From Terriglobales bacterium (GTDB taxonomy: Bacteria; Acidobacteriota; Terriglobia; Terriglobales; Acidobacteriaceae), in NCBI GenBank assembly GCA_035764005.1, contig DASTZZ010000019.1, positions 144,915-208,914 of the forward strand: DNA of 64,000 bases, read 5' to 3'. The notes beneath the pieces are model-generated. The model was not told the origin of the DNA and searched no databases. It saw only the letters and a list, made by a program, of their open reading frames with translations. Shown here in pieces: positions 52,111 to 59,990 of this stretch. Each line of letters opens with the position of its first letter. Positions within the stretch are counted from its first letter, which is position 1. A program made the position numbers and the translations under genes.

Positions 52111-52566
52111 ATGAGCACCAAAAAGGCGATTGCAGTGGAATCTGCGTCCGCACGAATCGACGACAGGATCAAACAACTAGGCGACTGGCGCGGGAAGACA
52201 CTCGCGAAAGTGCGCGAAATAATCCACGCCGCAGATCCTGAAATTGTCGAAGAGTGGAAGTGGGCGAAAGCAACGAATCCCGGAACACCCGTCTGGTCTC
52301 ATAGCGGCATCGTCTGCACGGGAGAAACGTACAAGAGTGTCGTCAAGATGACATTCGCCAAAGGCGCTGAGTTGAAGGATCCTTCCCGTTTGTTCAACTC
52401 CAGCCTCGACGGGAATGTCCGGCGCGCGATCGACATCCACGAAAGCGACAAGATCAATGAGGCGGCGTTGAAGGATCTTATTCGCGCTGCAGTAGCGCTC
52501 AACCTCAAAGGCAAGGACAAGCCCAAACCGAAGCTCCAGCGAGCGACCAGCAAGCGGTTGGACTAA
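52111..52566 (+). CDS. DUF1801-domain protein
   Basis: 151 residues from ATG 52111, preceded by GGAGGT. 'LAKVREIIHAADPEIVEEWK' followed by 'WSHSGIVCTGETYKSVVKMT' and 'FAKGAELKDPSRLFNSSLDG' is the DUF1801 (YdhG-like) signature. Cytoplasmic. Function unknown; structures in the family resemble a small iron- or ligand-binding fold. A Lys-rich C-terminal tail (KGKDKPKPK). Last recognisable member of the ArsR-linked cluster, which often contains one DUF1801 gene. Confidence 0.88.
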   Translation: MSTKKAIAVESASARIDDRIKQLGDWRGKTLAKVREIIHAADPEIVEEWKWAKATNPGTPVWSHSGIVCTGETYKSVVKMTFAKGAELKDPSRLFNSSLDGNVRRAIDIHESDKINEAALKDLIRAAVALNLKGKDKPKPKLQRATSKRLD

Positions 52567-52696
52567 GTTCGTGATACCCGTGCGGAAAAGTCCACTCCGA
52601 CTTCCCAGATTTCCCTTCTCTCTCGATCCAGCAGAGTCACAGAGACGTGCTACACTCCTTCGCACTGATCAGTATCTTTCTGGAGCAGGAGTGGTT

Positions 52697-53227
52697 ATGC
52701 GTCGGTATGCCCTGGCGATCAGCATTATTGTTACAGTCGTGATCTGCGCGGCGCAGAGTAAGAAACTCGCTGAATATCCATTGCGTGTGCATATCTTTCG
52801 ACGCAATGAGACTACCTTCTACCGCATGCGCGTGGCAGAGGCGGCAAAGGGCGAGGGGCGCGCCAACTTATTCGAGAACAGTGAGGCGCGGGGCATGGAT
52901 TTTCAGTTCGATTGCGCCGAGCGGCTGCAAACGTCATCAGGCTTTGAGACTTTTCCCGCGAAGTGGAAGAAGCCGAACCAGGAACTCGAAGTCTTAATGC
53001 CCGAATTCGGCAAGGCTGATAAGTATGACAAGTGCAGGTTTAAAGTACAGATGAAAGACTTTGCCTACCTACAACATAACGGCATGCTGGCCACAGAGCC
53101 CATCGACCGCTACAAGGAATGGATGGTAAAGCACGATTACGATCCCGAACGCGGGAAGAACACGCCGACAATGAGCGAGCCGACTGGGCAGCCGGCGCAG
53201 GCGGCGCATCCGACACCATCGCAATAG
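52697..53227 (+). CDS. Exported hypothetical protein
   Basis: 176 residues from ATG 52697 with a CAGGAG site. Signal peptide (MRRYALAISIIVTVVICAAQS), then a beta-rich domain containing 'YPLRVHIFRRNETTFYRMRV' and 'GMDFQFDCAERLQTSSGFET'. Two Cys (in 'FDCAE' and 'YDKCRF') could form a disulfide. A Pro/Gln-rich C-terminal tail. Similar proteins are frequent in Acidobacteriota but carry no named domain. Probably periplasmic or secreted. Stands alone on the + strand. Confidence 0.7.
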   Translation: MRRYALAISIIVTVVICAAQSKKLAEYPLRVHIFRRNETTFYRMRVAEAAKGEGRANLFENSEARGMDFQFDCAERLQTSSGFETFPAKWKKPNQELEVLMPEFGKADKYDKCRFKVQMKDFAYLQHNGMLATEPIDRYKEWMVKHDYDPERGKNTPTMSEPTGQPAQAAHPTPSQ

Positions 53228-53239
53228 TCCGAATCCGCG

Positions 53240-53410
53240 CTATTCTTCGGCCAACATTTTTCCCAATGTGGGCTTATGCTTTTTTTCTTTGCGCGATTCC
53301 TTCAGCTTGGGAATGCGCTGCACAGGAGGGGGCGACCCGATCGTCTCACGCGCCAGAGACTTTACCGCTTTTGTTGCGCTGAACTTCTTTTTTTTCTTTC
53401 TTTTTGGCAT
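53240..53410 (-). CDS. Small highly basic protein
   Basis: 56 residues from ATG 53410 (an ATG 12 nt upstream is alternative). The opening is a poly-Lys stretch (MPKRKKKKKFSATKAVKSLA), then 'RETIGSPPPVQRIPKL' and 'KEKKHKPTLGKMLAEE'. I recall similar short proteins in Acidobacteriota. The charge suggests nucleic-acid binding, but that is inference. It converges with the exported hypothetical, 12 nt between stops. The length is below most annotation cut-offs. Confidence 0.55.
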   Translation of the reverse strand: MPKRKKKKKFSATKAVKSLARETIGSPPPVQRIPKLKESRKEKKHKPTLGKMLAEE

Positions 53411-53417
53411 ATTGTCA

Positions 53418-53493
53418 CCCATCCGCTACCCCGCGGACGGTACTGACTGCACAACACAGCTCTACCGATCCGCTGGCCCAGACGGTACTGACC
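53418..53493. repeat. Two tandem degenerate copies of the family A repeat arm
   Basis: 53418-53448 and 53465-53493 both end CGGTACTGACT/CGGTACTGACCT and begin with (C)ATCCGCT or GATCCGCT. The first is nearly identical to the arm at 22692-22721. Direct orientation, about 47 bp apart. Confidence 0.65.
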
Positions 53494-53570
53494 TATTCGG
53501 CTCAGCCGCACAGCTTTTGCTTCCCGCCATTATGCAATAATCGCCTCTGGCGACCGGCCGGAGGAACCGC

Positions 53571-53846
53571 ATGGAAGAGCGCGAGATGTTCGATGAGAAA
53601 GAGCAGAAGCGGTCGCATACGCTGCTTTGTCCGCATTGCCGGCAGTCAGGAGAATATGAGCTCTCGTGGTTAGTGCGTACCAAGAAGCGCCAGCTCCCTG
53701 GTCGCGCTGATGAGCGCGATCGGGCCAGATTCGCCAAGGCACGTTCCTATATGGTCCGCAGAGATGACATGGTCGCCTGCAAAAATATGCGCTGTCGCAA
53801 ACGTTTTGAGGTTGTGGGGATACAGTCTGTGGCGTTTCTGGAATAA
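53571..53846 (+). CDS. Small zinc-ribbon-like conserved hypothetical
   Basis: 91 residues. Two Cys pairs: 'LLCPHCRQSGEYELSWLVRT' and 'VACKNMRCRKRFEVVGIQSV', giving a four-Cys zinc site. The middle is basic and rich in Arg/Ala ('RADERDRARFAKARSYMVRR'). No signal peptide. I recall similar short proteins from Acidobacteriota. It may bind zinc and nucleic acid (inference). Stands alone 97 nt ahead of etfB. Confidence 0.65.
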   Translation: MEEREMFDEKEQKRSHTLLCPHCRQSGEYELSWLVRTKKRQLPGRADERDRARFAKARSYMVRRDDMVACKNMRCRKRFEVVGIQSVAFLE

Positions 53847-53943
53847 CCACTCGCGATTCAGCCCTCCAAGTAAGCCACGTCCCGATCTCGCTTGCAATCC
53901 GTTCATTATTTATACTCACTAGTTTGCCCAGAGTGCCTAAACG

Positions 53944-54714
53944 ATGAAGATCCTGGTTTGCATGAAGCAGGTGCCGCAGAAGGATGCGCCTCTCAAGCTG
54001 AACGAGAGCGGCACCTGGATTCGCGAAGACGTTTCCTACGAAGTCAATGAACCTGATGCGTATGCGCTTGAAGAGGCGCTGAGGCAGAAGGAGAAGCACG
54101 GCGGCGAGGTCGTCGTTATCACCACTGGGCCCGCGCGTGCGCAGCAGGTTTTGCGCGAGGCGCTGGCTAAAGGCGCCGATCGCGCGATTCACCTCGAAGG
54201 CGCAGAGTTTGTCGGACTTGATTCTCTCAATACCGCGAAGGCAATTGCGGCAGCAATCAAGGACGAGCAGTTTGATCTGGTCTTCACCGGTTTGCAATCC
54301 GACGATTATGGCTATGCGCAGACCGGAGTGCTGCTGGCCGAAATTCTGGGATGGCCGCATGCGACCATCATTATGAGCATCGAGAAGACCGATTCGGGAA
54401 TTCGCCTGAAGCGCGAGCTGGAATCGGGATTCTTCCAGCACCTCGAAATGCCCTTGCCGGCGGTGCTCACGATTCAATCGGGCATCAACAAACTGCGCTA
54501 TGCCACGCTGATCGGAATCAAGCAGGCGAAGAACAAGCCGCTGCGCAAAGTCACACATGCTGAGGTTCAGCAAGCTCTAGGGCCGAATCTGCAGAAAATT
54601 GAGAAGCTGTACATTCCTCAGAAACAAAAGAAAACAGAGATGTTGGAGGGATCGCCGACCGAAGTCGCGAAGAAATTGGTGGACAAGCTCAAGAATGAAG
54701 TTCGCGTGCTCTGA
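53944..54714 (+). CDS. etfB: Electron transfer flavoprotein beta subunit
   Basis: 256 residues. 'MKILVCMKQVPQKDAPLKLN' opens; 'NEPDAYALEEALRQKEKHGG' and 'AIKDEQFDLVFTGLQSDDYG' are the AMP-binding beta-subunit signatures; 'GIKQAKNKPLRKVTHAEV' closes the fold. Pairs with EtfA to accept electrons from acyl-CoA dehydrogenases and pass them to ETF:quinone oxidoreductase, encoded 3 kb downstream. In this window the etfB-etfA order is interrupted by a membrane-protein gene and a palindromic repeat. Confidence 0.95.
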   Translation: MKILVCMKQVPQKDAPLKLNESGTWIREDVSYEVNEPDAYALEEALRQKEKHGGEVVVITTGPARAQQVLREALAKGADRAIHLEGAEFVGLDSLNTAKAIAAAIKDEQFDLVFTGLQSDDYGYAQTGVLLAEILGWPHATIIMSIEKTDSGIRLKRELESGFFQHLEMPLPAVLTIQSGINKLRYATLIGIKQAKNKPLRKVTHAEVQQALGPNLQKIEKLYIPQKQKKTEMLEGSPTEVAKKLVDKLKNEVRVL

Positions 54715-54820
54715 ACGCAAAGCAGCGTAGATGCATCACACCTCTATATAGAAGACTCACTTCTGGCCGATGGCCAGCGTCGTACCCGGGTGAGCTTACA
54801 AATCAGCACTGGAGGGTGAG

Positions 54821-55429
54821 ATGGCGCTACCAGAGAAGAGAGACGAACTGAACCGCGTCGATGAGCAGACCACCTTGAAGCGGCTCGATGAGCAGTCAGG
54901 ATGCACCGTAAATCAAGGCGCGATTGAAGAGCACCACAAAATCGAAGATCGTGTGTATCGCGATGACCGCGAAGTCGAAGAACATCGCAGGCACGGACAT
55001 GTGTTCGGGAAGGACATACATCCGGAGCGGTATCCGCGGGAGTCACTGAGCCGGCTGGAAGAGGGCATCTTTGAGGACGACGAGGTCCGGCGCGAGCACG
55101 ACCGCCTTGCATTCAACGGTCCCGATTTGGAATCGCGAGTAGAAGACAGCCGAAACCTTACCCGCACTCTGATCGTGCTCGGAATGTTCCTGCTGATCTT
55201 CGCCTGGGTGTTGCTGTTGTGGGTTGGATGGGATGTGCGCAGTGGCGAGGTCTTCTTCAGCACCATGTGCGCGGTATCCATCGCAGTTGGTCTAGGACTG
55301 ATTGCGTGGGGATTCATCGAGCGGCAACGCGTGATGCACCTGCGTGCGCCGCTGGCCAGACCGATTGAGGAGCAGATTGAACGCGTTCGCAGAGAACACG
55401 AACTCAAAGAGAGTGATCGCGCTGCATAA
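54821..55429 (+). CDS. Hypothetical protein with two transmembrane helices
   Basis: 202 residues. The first 110 are highly charged and helical ('LDEQSGCTVNQGAIEEHHKI', 'YRDDREVEEHRRHGHVFGKD'). Two hydrophobic helices ('TLIVLGMFLLIFAWVLLLWV' and 'FSTMCAVSIAVGLGLIAWGF') separate a short loop. A charged C-terminal helix follows. No named domain is recognised. Located inside the etfB-etfA interval on the same strand, but its sequence gives no hint of electron transfer. Confidence 0.65.
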   Translation: MALPEKRDELNRVDEQTTLKRLDEQSGCTVNQGAIEEHHKIEDRVYRDDREVEEHRRHGHVFGKDIHPERYPRESLSRLEEGIFEDDEVRREHDRLAFNGPDLESRVEDSRNLTRTLIVLGMFLLIFAWVLLLWVGWDVRSGEVFFSTMCAVSIAVGLGLIAWGFIERQRVMHLRAPLARPIEEQIERVRREHELKESDRAA

Positions 55430-55446
55430 GCCGCGCGTTCTCACGA

Positions 55447-55551
55447 AAACCAGAGCGAACACGAAGGGCACCAAGGGACAGAGAAGGTCACGGAGATTTA
55501 TCTTTGTGACCTTCGTGAGTACTTTGTGCCCTCCGTGTTCGCTCTTTGGTT
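55447..55551. repeat. Inverted-repeat element (REP/MITE-like family D)
   Basis: The left arm 55447-55495 (AAACCAGAGCGAACACGAAG onward) and the right arm 55501-55551 (ending GTGTTCGCTCTTTGGTT) are inverted counterparts with a 5-nt loop, so the element can form one long hairpin. It ends 12 nt before the etfA start codon. Confidence 0.65.
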
Positions 55552-55563
55552 GATAAGGATCGA

Positions 55564-56559
55564 ATGGCAGACACAATTCTCGTCGTTGGCGAACAACGTG
55601 AAGGTAAGCTGAACCGGGTCTCGTTTGAAACTCTCACAGCCGCACAGGCCATCGCTGCCGAGACTGGCTGGACACTCGAAGCCGCCGTTATTGGCAGCAA
55701 CATCGATTCTGTCGCGCAGGAGATTGCGAAAGCGAAAGTCGCAAAGGTATATGCGATCGAATCGCCACAGCTCGAGCGCTATACCGCGGACGCGTACGTA
55801 GCCGCTCTGAGACAAGTCATCTCGACGAAGCAGCCTAAGCTCGTGCTGATGCCGCACACGTATCAAGTGCGTGACTTCGCGCCAAAGCTTGCCGCCTCAC
55901 TTGGACGCACGCTGATTAGCGACGCAATCGGATATCGGAAGGATGGCACAAAGCTGGTCTTCACGCGCCAGATGTTCCAGGGCAAATTCGCCGCCGATGT
56001 TTCGTTTTCTTGCGATCCGCCACACTTCGCGACTTTCCAGGCAGGCTCTTTCCGTGGCGATAAAGTCGAAATGGGCGCGAGTGCAGCGCCAATCGAGAAG
56101 GTTGCCGCCCACGTCGATGCCAGTTCTATCCGCGTAAAGCCGCTGGAGATCTTCAAGGAAGCCAAGCAGGCTGTCGATCTCACACAAGCCGAAATCATCG
56201 TCTCTGTCGGACGCGGGATCAAAGAACAAAAGAACATAGAAATCGCCAAAGCACTGGCCGATGCTCTCGGCGGCGAGATCGCAGCATCGCGTCCGATATG
56301 CGATTCCGGCTGGTTACCCATGGATCGCCAGATCGGATCGTCAGGACAAACGGTAGCTCCGAAGTTGTACCTTGCTTTGGGCATTAGCGGAGCAATTCAG
56401 CACATTGTCGGGATGAAGGGTGCGCGCAGCATCATCGCGATAAATAAGGACGGAGAAGCTCCGATTTTTGAGATCGCGGATTATGGGGTTGTCGGCAATC
56501 TGTTTGACGTGGTGCCAGCGTTGACTGAGGAAGTAAAGAAGGCCAAGGCTGGTCAGTAG
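55564..56559 (+). CDS. etfA: Electron transfer flavoprotein alpha subunit
   Basis: 331 residues from ATG 55564; an in-frame start 18 nt upstream lies in the repeat. 'ILVVGEQREGKLNRVSFETL' starts the N-terminal domain. The C-terminal FAD-binding domain has 'IIVSVGRGIKEQKNIEIAKA', 'ASRPICDSGWLPMDRQIGSS' and 'LYLALGISGAIQHIVGMKG'. Binds FAD and, with EtfB, passes electrons from acyl-CoA dehydrogenases to ETF:QO. Forty nt precede the ETF:QO gene. Confidence 0.95.
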   Translation: MADTILVVGEQREGKLNRVSFETLTAAQAIAAETGWTLEAAVIGSNIDSVAQEIAKAKVAKVYAIESPQLERYTADAYVAALRQVISTKQPKLVLMPHTYQVRDFAPKLAASLGRTLISDAIGYRKDGTKLVFTRQMFQGKFAADVSFSCDPPHFATFQAGSFRGDKVEMGASAAPIEKVAAHVDASSIRVKPLEIFKEAKQAVDLTQAEIIVSVGRGIKEQKNIEIAKALADALGGEIAASRPICDSGWLPMDRQIGSSGQTVAPKLYLALGISGAIQHIVGMKGARSIIAINKDGEAPIFEIADYGVVGNLFDVVPALTEEVKKAKAGQ

Positions 56560-56598
56560 TTCCGTAAAATATCGGCTAGAAATTTCAAAAAATAACAA

Positions 56599-58311
56599 AT
56601 GATTTTTCGAACCCCGCTTCCCCATGTAGATCGTCCGCAGATGGAAGCTGATGTAGTCATCGTGGGCGGTGGACCAGCGGGAATGGCCTGCGCGCTGCGG
56701 CTGTCTCAATTAATTGATCAGCACAATTCATCCAATCCTGACGCGCAACTCAGCAAAGAGAATATATATGTCCTCGAAAAAGCCCGCGAAGTAGGACAAC
56801 ACTGTTTGTCCGGTGCGCTTCTTGATCCGCGTTCCATGCGTGAGCTTCTACCAGGCTTTGAGAAGGAAGCTCCGCTGGATGCCGAAGTGGGAAAAGAAGC
56901 TGTTTATTTTCTAACTGAGAAATCGAAGTTCAAGTTTCCCATCACGCCTCCGCCGATGCGCGATCACGGCAATTACGTGATCTCAATCAACAAATTCGTC
57001 AAATGGCTCGGTGCGAAGGTCGAACAGGCAGGTATCACTGTTTTTACCGGCTTTGCCGGATCGGAGTTGCTGGTCGAAGACAATCGTGTGATCGGCGTGC
57101 GCACCGACGACAAGGGCGTGGATAAACAAAATCAGCCAAAGTCGAATTTCGAGCCTGGCTATGACCTCAAAGCGAAGATCACGATCTTGTGCGAAGGGAC
57201 GCGCGGATCGCTCACGAAACAACTCATAGGCCGATTCAATCTCGATAAGCATCGGAATCCGCAGACTTATGGCGTCGGCGTGAAGGAGCTCTGGGAAGTT
57301 CCTTCCGGCCGCATCGCTCCCGGCGAAGTCATCTACACCTTGGGCTGGCCTTTGACCACGCACGAGTACGGCGGCGCCTGGATTTACGGCAGCAAAGACA
57401 ATATCGTCTCGCTCGGTTTCGTTACGGGACTCGATTACAAAGATCCTCGTCTTGATCCTCACCACGTGATGCAAACATTCAAGACGCATCCGTTCGTTCG
57501 TGAATTGCTTCAAGGCGGCAAGATGATTCGCTATGGAGCAAAGTCTTTGCCCTATGGCGGATGGTTTGCGGTTCCGCCGCTCGCGGGCGAGGGATGGATG
57601 ATCACGGGCGATTCGGCCGGATTCCTTAATTCACAGCGACTCAAAGGAATTCATCTCGCCATTAAGAGCGGCATGCTGGCTGCCGAGACTGCCTACGACG
57701 CTTTGCTCGAACAAAATTTCAGCGCTCAGCAGCTCGCGAGCTATCAGACCCGCGTCGAGAAGAGCTGGATTCGCGAGGAACTATGGAAAGTTCGCAACTT
57801 CCATCAAGGTTTCGAAAAGGGACTAATCGAAGGAATGTTCCACACCGCGATCCAGCAGATCACCATCGGTCGCGGACTCCATGAGCGCTATGCGGCTCAC
57901 GCAGGTCACAAGCGGCTCCAGCATATCGGAACTCTTCCTGCCGGCGGCTACGGACGAGAGCACATGCTTGGTCCAGTGAAGGGCGACGGAAAGCTAACGT
58001 TCGACAAGCTCACCGACGTCTATCATTCTGGCACCAAGCACGAAGAAGATCAGCCCATTCATCTGGTCATTCACGACACCGACATCTGCAACACGCGCTG
58101 CACAGTCGAGTATGGCAACCCCTGCCAGCACTTCTGCCCTGCGAAGGTCTACGAAATGGTCGAAGCCTCCGACGTACCAAGCGGCAAACAAATTCACGTG
58201 AACTTCGCCAACTGCGTCCATTGCAAAACTTGCGACATCATGGATCCCTATCAGATCATCACGTGGGTTCCTCCTGAAGGTGGCGGGGGGCCGAACTACG
58301 ACGGAATGTGA
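56599..58311 (+). CDS. Electron transfer flavoprotein-ubiquinone oxidoreductase
   Basis: 570 residues. FAD-binding Rossmann motif 'VVIVGGGPAGMACALRLSQL', 'YVLEKAREVGQHCLSGALLD', and a membrane-association region near 'GWPLTTHEYGGAWIYGSKDN'. The C-terminal 4Fe-4S cluster is carried by 'CNTRCTVEYGNPCQHFCPAK' and 'NCVHCKTCDIMDPYQIITWV'. Accepts electrons from ETF and reduces quinone in the inner membrane. With etfB and etfA it forms a complete ETF-to-quinone route. An inverted-repeat element begins 4 nt after its stop. Confidence 0.95.
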   Translation: MIFRTPLPHVDRPQMEADVVIVGGGPAGMACALRLSQLIDQHNSSNPDAQLSKENIYVLEKAREVGQHCLSGALLDPRSMRELLPGFEKEAPLDAEVGKEAVYFLTEKSKFKFPITPPPMRDHGNYVISINKFVKWLGAKVEQAGITVFTGFAGSELLVEDNRVIGVRTDDKGVDKQNQPKSNFEPGYDLKAKITILCEGTRGSLTKQLIGRFNLDKHRNPQTYGVGVKELWEVPSGRIAPGEVIYTLGWPLTTHEYGGAWIYGSKDNIVSLGFVTGLDYKDPRLDPHHVMQTFKTHPFVRELLQGGKMIRYGAKSLPYGGWFAVPPLAGEGWMITGDSAGFLNSQRLKGIHLAIKSGMLAAETAYDALLEQNFSAQQLASYQTRVEKSWIREELWKVRNFHQGFEKGLIEGMFHTAIQQITIGRGLHERYAAHAGHKRLQHIGTLPAGGYGREHMLGPVKGDGKLTFDKLTDVYHSGTKHEEDQPIHLVIHDTDICNTRCTVEYGNPCQHFCPAKVYEMVEASDVPSGKQIHVNFANCVHCKTCDIMDPYQIITWVPPEGGGGPNYDGM

Positions 58312-58315
58312 GAAA

Positions 58316-58893
58316 GGCAGTTTCGGGTTTCGGGTTTCAAGTTTCGGCAAAGCCGGTTCCATACTATGTCGCACTCCTATCGAGATCTCGTTGCTTGGCG
58401 GGAGGCAAAGAATCTTGCTGTTGAGGTGTATCGATTATCAGAGAAGTTCCCCAAGCAGGAGATTTATGGCTTAACTTCACAAGTCAGGCGTGCAGCGATA
58501 TCCGTCGTTTCGAATATCGCCGAAGGCCAGGGGAGGTTGACACAAGGTGAATTCGTTCAATTTCTCGGCCATTCCCGAGGTTCTCTCCTCGAAGTGCTGA
58601 CGCAATTAGAAATCTCAGTCGAACTCGGCTATTTGAATGGAGAGGATTTTCGAATTCTCGACTCAAAAGCTGCAACCGTTCTGCGCTTGTTAAATGGATT
58701 GCTAGCGTCGATGAGAAACAGATCGAAAGCGGCTTCCGCAGAGTGATTTGTTGAGCAACGATGTCATCGTTAAGCCTTGCCGAAACCCGAAACGCTTTTC
58801 CCGTATGGCTTTGCCGAAACTTGAAACCTGAAACCCGAAACGCCTTTCTCCGCTGGCTTTGCCGAAACCTGAAACCCGAAACTCGAAACTGCC
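58316..58893. mobile_element. 578-bp element with 39-bp terminal inverted repeats around an S23-type gene
   Basis: The left end 58316-58354 and the right end 58855-58893 are inverted copies identical at 37 of 39 positions (GGCAG outer ends, AAAGCC inner ends, TTTCGGG-type heptads between). Two further right-type arms (58772-58799 and 58807-58844) lie just inside the right end. Between the ends is one gene, the four-helix-bundle protein at 58366-58746. No transposase, and no target-site duplication is seen. The same arms, without a gene, form the purM-purN element. Confidence 0.75.
58366..58746 (+). CDS. Four-helix-bundle protein of the S23 / 23S rRNA intervening-sequence family
   Basis: 126 residues. 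'YRDLVAWREAKNLAVEVYRL', 'FPKQEIYGLTSQVRRAAISV' and 'SNIAEGQGRLTQGEFVQFLG' are the signature of the family first seen in intervening sequences of Leptospira 23S rRNA, related in fold to the Avd accessory protein of diversity-generating retroelements. Predicted nucleic-acid-binding four-helix bundle with many basic residues. Function unknown. It lies inside an element with 39-bp terminal inverted repeats, and its start codon is 12 nt from the left repeat. Confidence 0.88.
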   Translation: MSHSYRDLVAWREAKNLAVEVYRLSEKFPKQEIYGLTSQVRRAAISVVSNIAEGQGRLTQGEFVQFLGHSRGSLLEVLTQLEISVELGYLNGEDFRILDSKAATVLRLLNGLLASMRNRSKAASAE

Positions 58894-58988
58894 TTTTGGT
58901 AATAGGTGCTTCCCTCGATAGAGGAAAATCGCCGCTCGCGGTAAGCTTGAAGTATCCTCCGAGTTCTACTCCGGACGTCAAGGAAGTC

Positions 58989-59483
58989 ATGCTAGCTTCT
59001 CTCCGTCTTTATGCCATCGCCGGTGGGGTTATTGTTGCCGGCGGTGTAACCGCCCTGCATCTCGTAACTCGTAAGAAGAAGACGCCAGAAGACCACGAGC
59101 GCGAACGTCGTGAGTATCTCGATCGCGTCGGACGGATCATCGATGGAACCGTGATTGACGTTGTCGAACTGCATCCGGATGCGCCGAATTCGCAGCAGCT
59201 CCTCATCTATAACTACGATGTAGCTGGAGTGCAGTATGAAGCGTCGCAGGATGTCACTCATCTGCGACAGCATGTTGATCTTCACAACTGCCGCATAGGC
59301 GTGCCTACGTCAGTGAAGTACGACGCGCAGAATCCTGGCAATTCGATCGTCGTCTCGGAACACTGGAGCGGGCTGCACAGCGGTACCCCAATCACTCTCG
59401 GAATCGACCGCATGTACACTGGCGAGCGACGCCAGCCGCCACCGCCCACACGCTCGGCCGTCCTTCCTAAGAAAGAAGGCTGA
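58989..59483 (+). CDS. DUF3592-like membrane-anchored protein
   Basis: 164 residues from ATG 58989. The upstream open frame only translates repeat arms. N-terminal helix (LRLYAIAGGVIVAGGVTALH), then 'GTVIDVVELHPDAPNSQQLL' and 'HNCRIGVPTSVKYDAQNPGN', a beta-rich layout like DUF3592. It would face one side of the inner membrane. A Pro-rich tail ('RRQPPPPTRSAVLP') ends the protein. The start lies 96 nt after the S23 element. Function unknown. Confidence 0.65.
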   Translation: MLASLRLYAIAGGVIVAGGVTALHLVTRKKKTPEDHERERREYLDRVGRIIDGTVIDVVELHPDAPNSQQLLIYNYDVAGVQYEASQDVTHLRQHVDLHNCRIGVPTSVKYDAQNPGNSIVVSEHWSGLHSGTPITLGIDRMYTGERRQPPPPTRSAVLPKKEG

Positions 59484-59489
59484 TACGCG

Positions 59490-59990
59490 TTACAGCGCCG
59501 CCGAGGGTGTCTGTCCTGATCGCAAGCATCGTTCCGCTGCCGAGTGGAGTCGCTCGTAGCCGCCGGCGATCCGGATTGGCCGGATTTCCAGATTTGGGAG
59601 TAGAAATTCTACCCACAGCGCGAGCCAGAACCCGAGGCATAGAAGCCTGATCCGCAGCGCCTCATTTACAACAGATGAAACCTCGCGCTGCGCTGGACTA
59701 TTTTCGGGAACCCTGGCACGCAACACGCCAATTGTTGCGGCGCAATTGGCCGCAATTGCTTTCACATATTCCTGCGCCGCTCGCACGCGAGCACGTTTCA
59801 GTTGCCGATATTCACCTTCGCTGAGATGCTGGCGAAGCACATGATTGTCTTCCAGGGAAAGGACATTGCGAAAGGCTATGACGTCGATTTCCGTCAATTC
59901 TGTAGGCGGGGCGACTATAAATCCTCGCAGAATCCAGACCAACGCGAGTCCGGTCATCAGGACTCCGATAACCCAGCATGCCGTCAGCAT
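59490..59990 (-). CDS. Hypothetical membrane protein
   Basis: 166 residues from ATG 59990, overlapping the stop of the gene upstream (TGATG). Two hydrophobic helices ('TACWVIGVLMTGLALVWIL' and 'IRLLCLGFWLALWVEFLLPN') enclose a charged helical cytoplasmic or periplasmic region with 'QLKRARVRAAQEYVKAIAAN'. No named domain is recognised. Co-translated with the seven-helix protein encoded upstream, so the two likely work together. Confidence 0.65.
   Translation of the reverse strand: MLTACWVIGVLMTGLALVWILRGFIVAPPTELTEIDVIAFRNVLSLEDNHVLRQHLSEGEYRQLKRARVRAAQEYVKAIAANCAATIGVLRARVPENSPAQREVSSVVNEALRIRLLCLGFWLALWVEFLLPNLEIRPIRIAGGYERLHSAAERCLRSGQTPSAAL

Noticed and set aside
58761..58988. 76 extra N-terminal residues of the DUF3592-like protein
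   Set aside because: They only translate the inverted-repeat arms of the S23 element; ATG 58989 starts the real protein.
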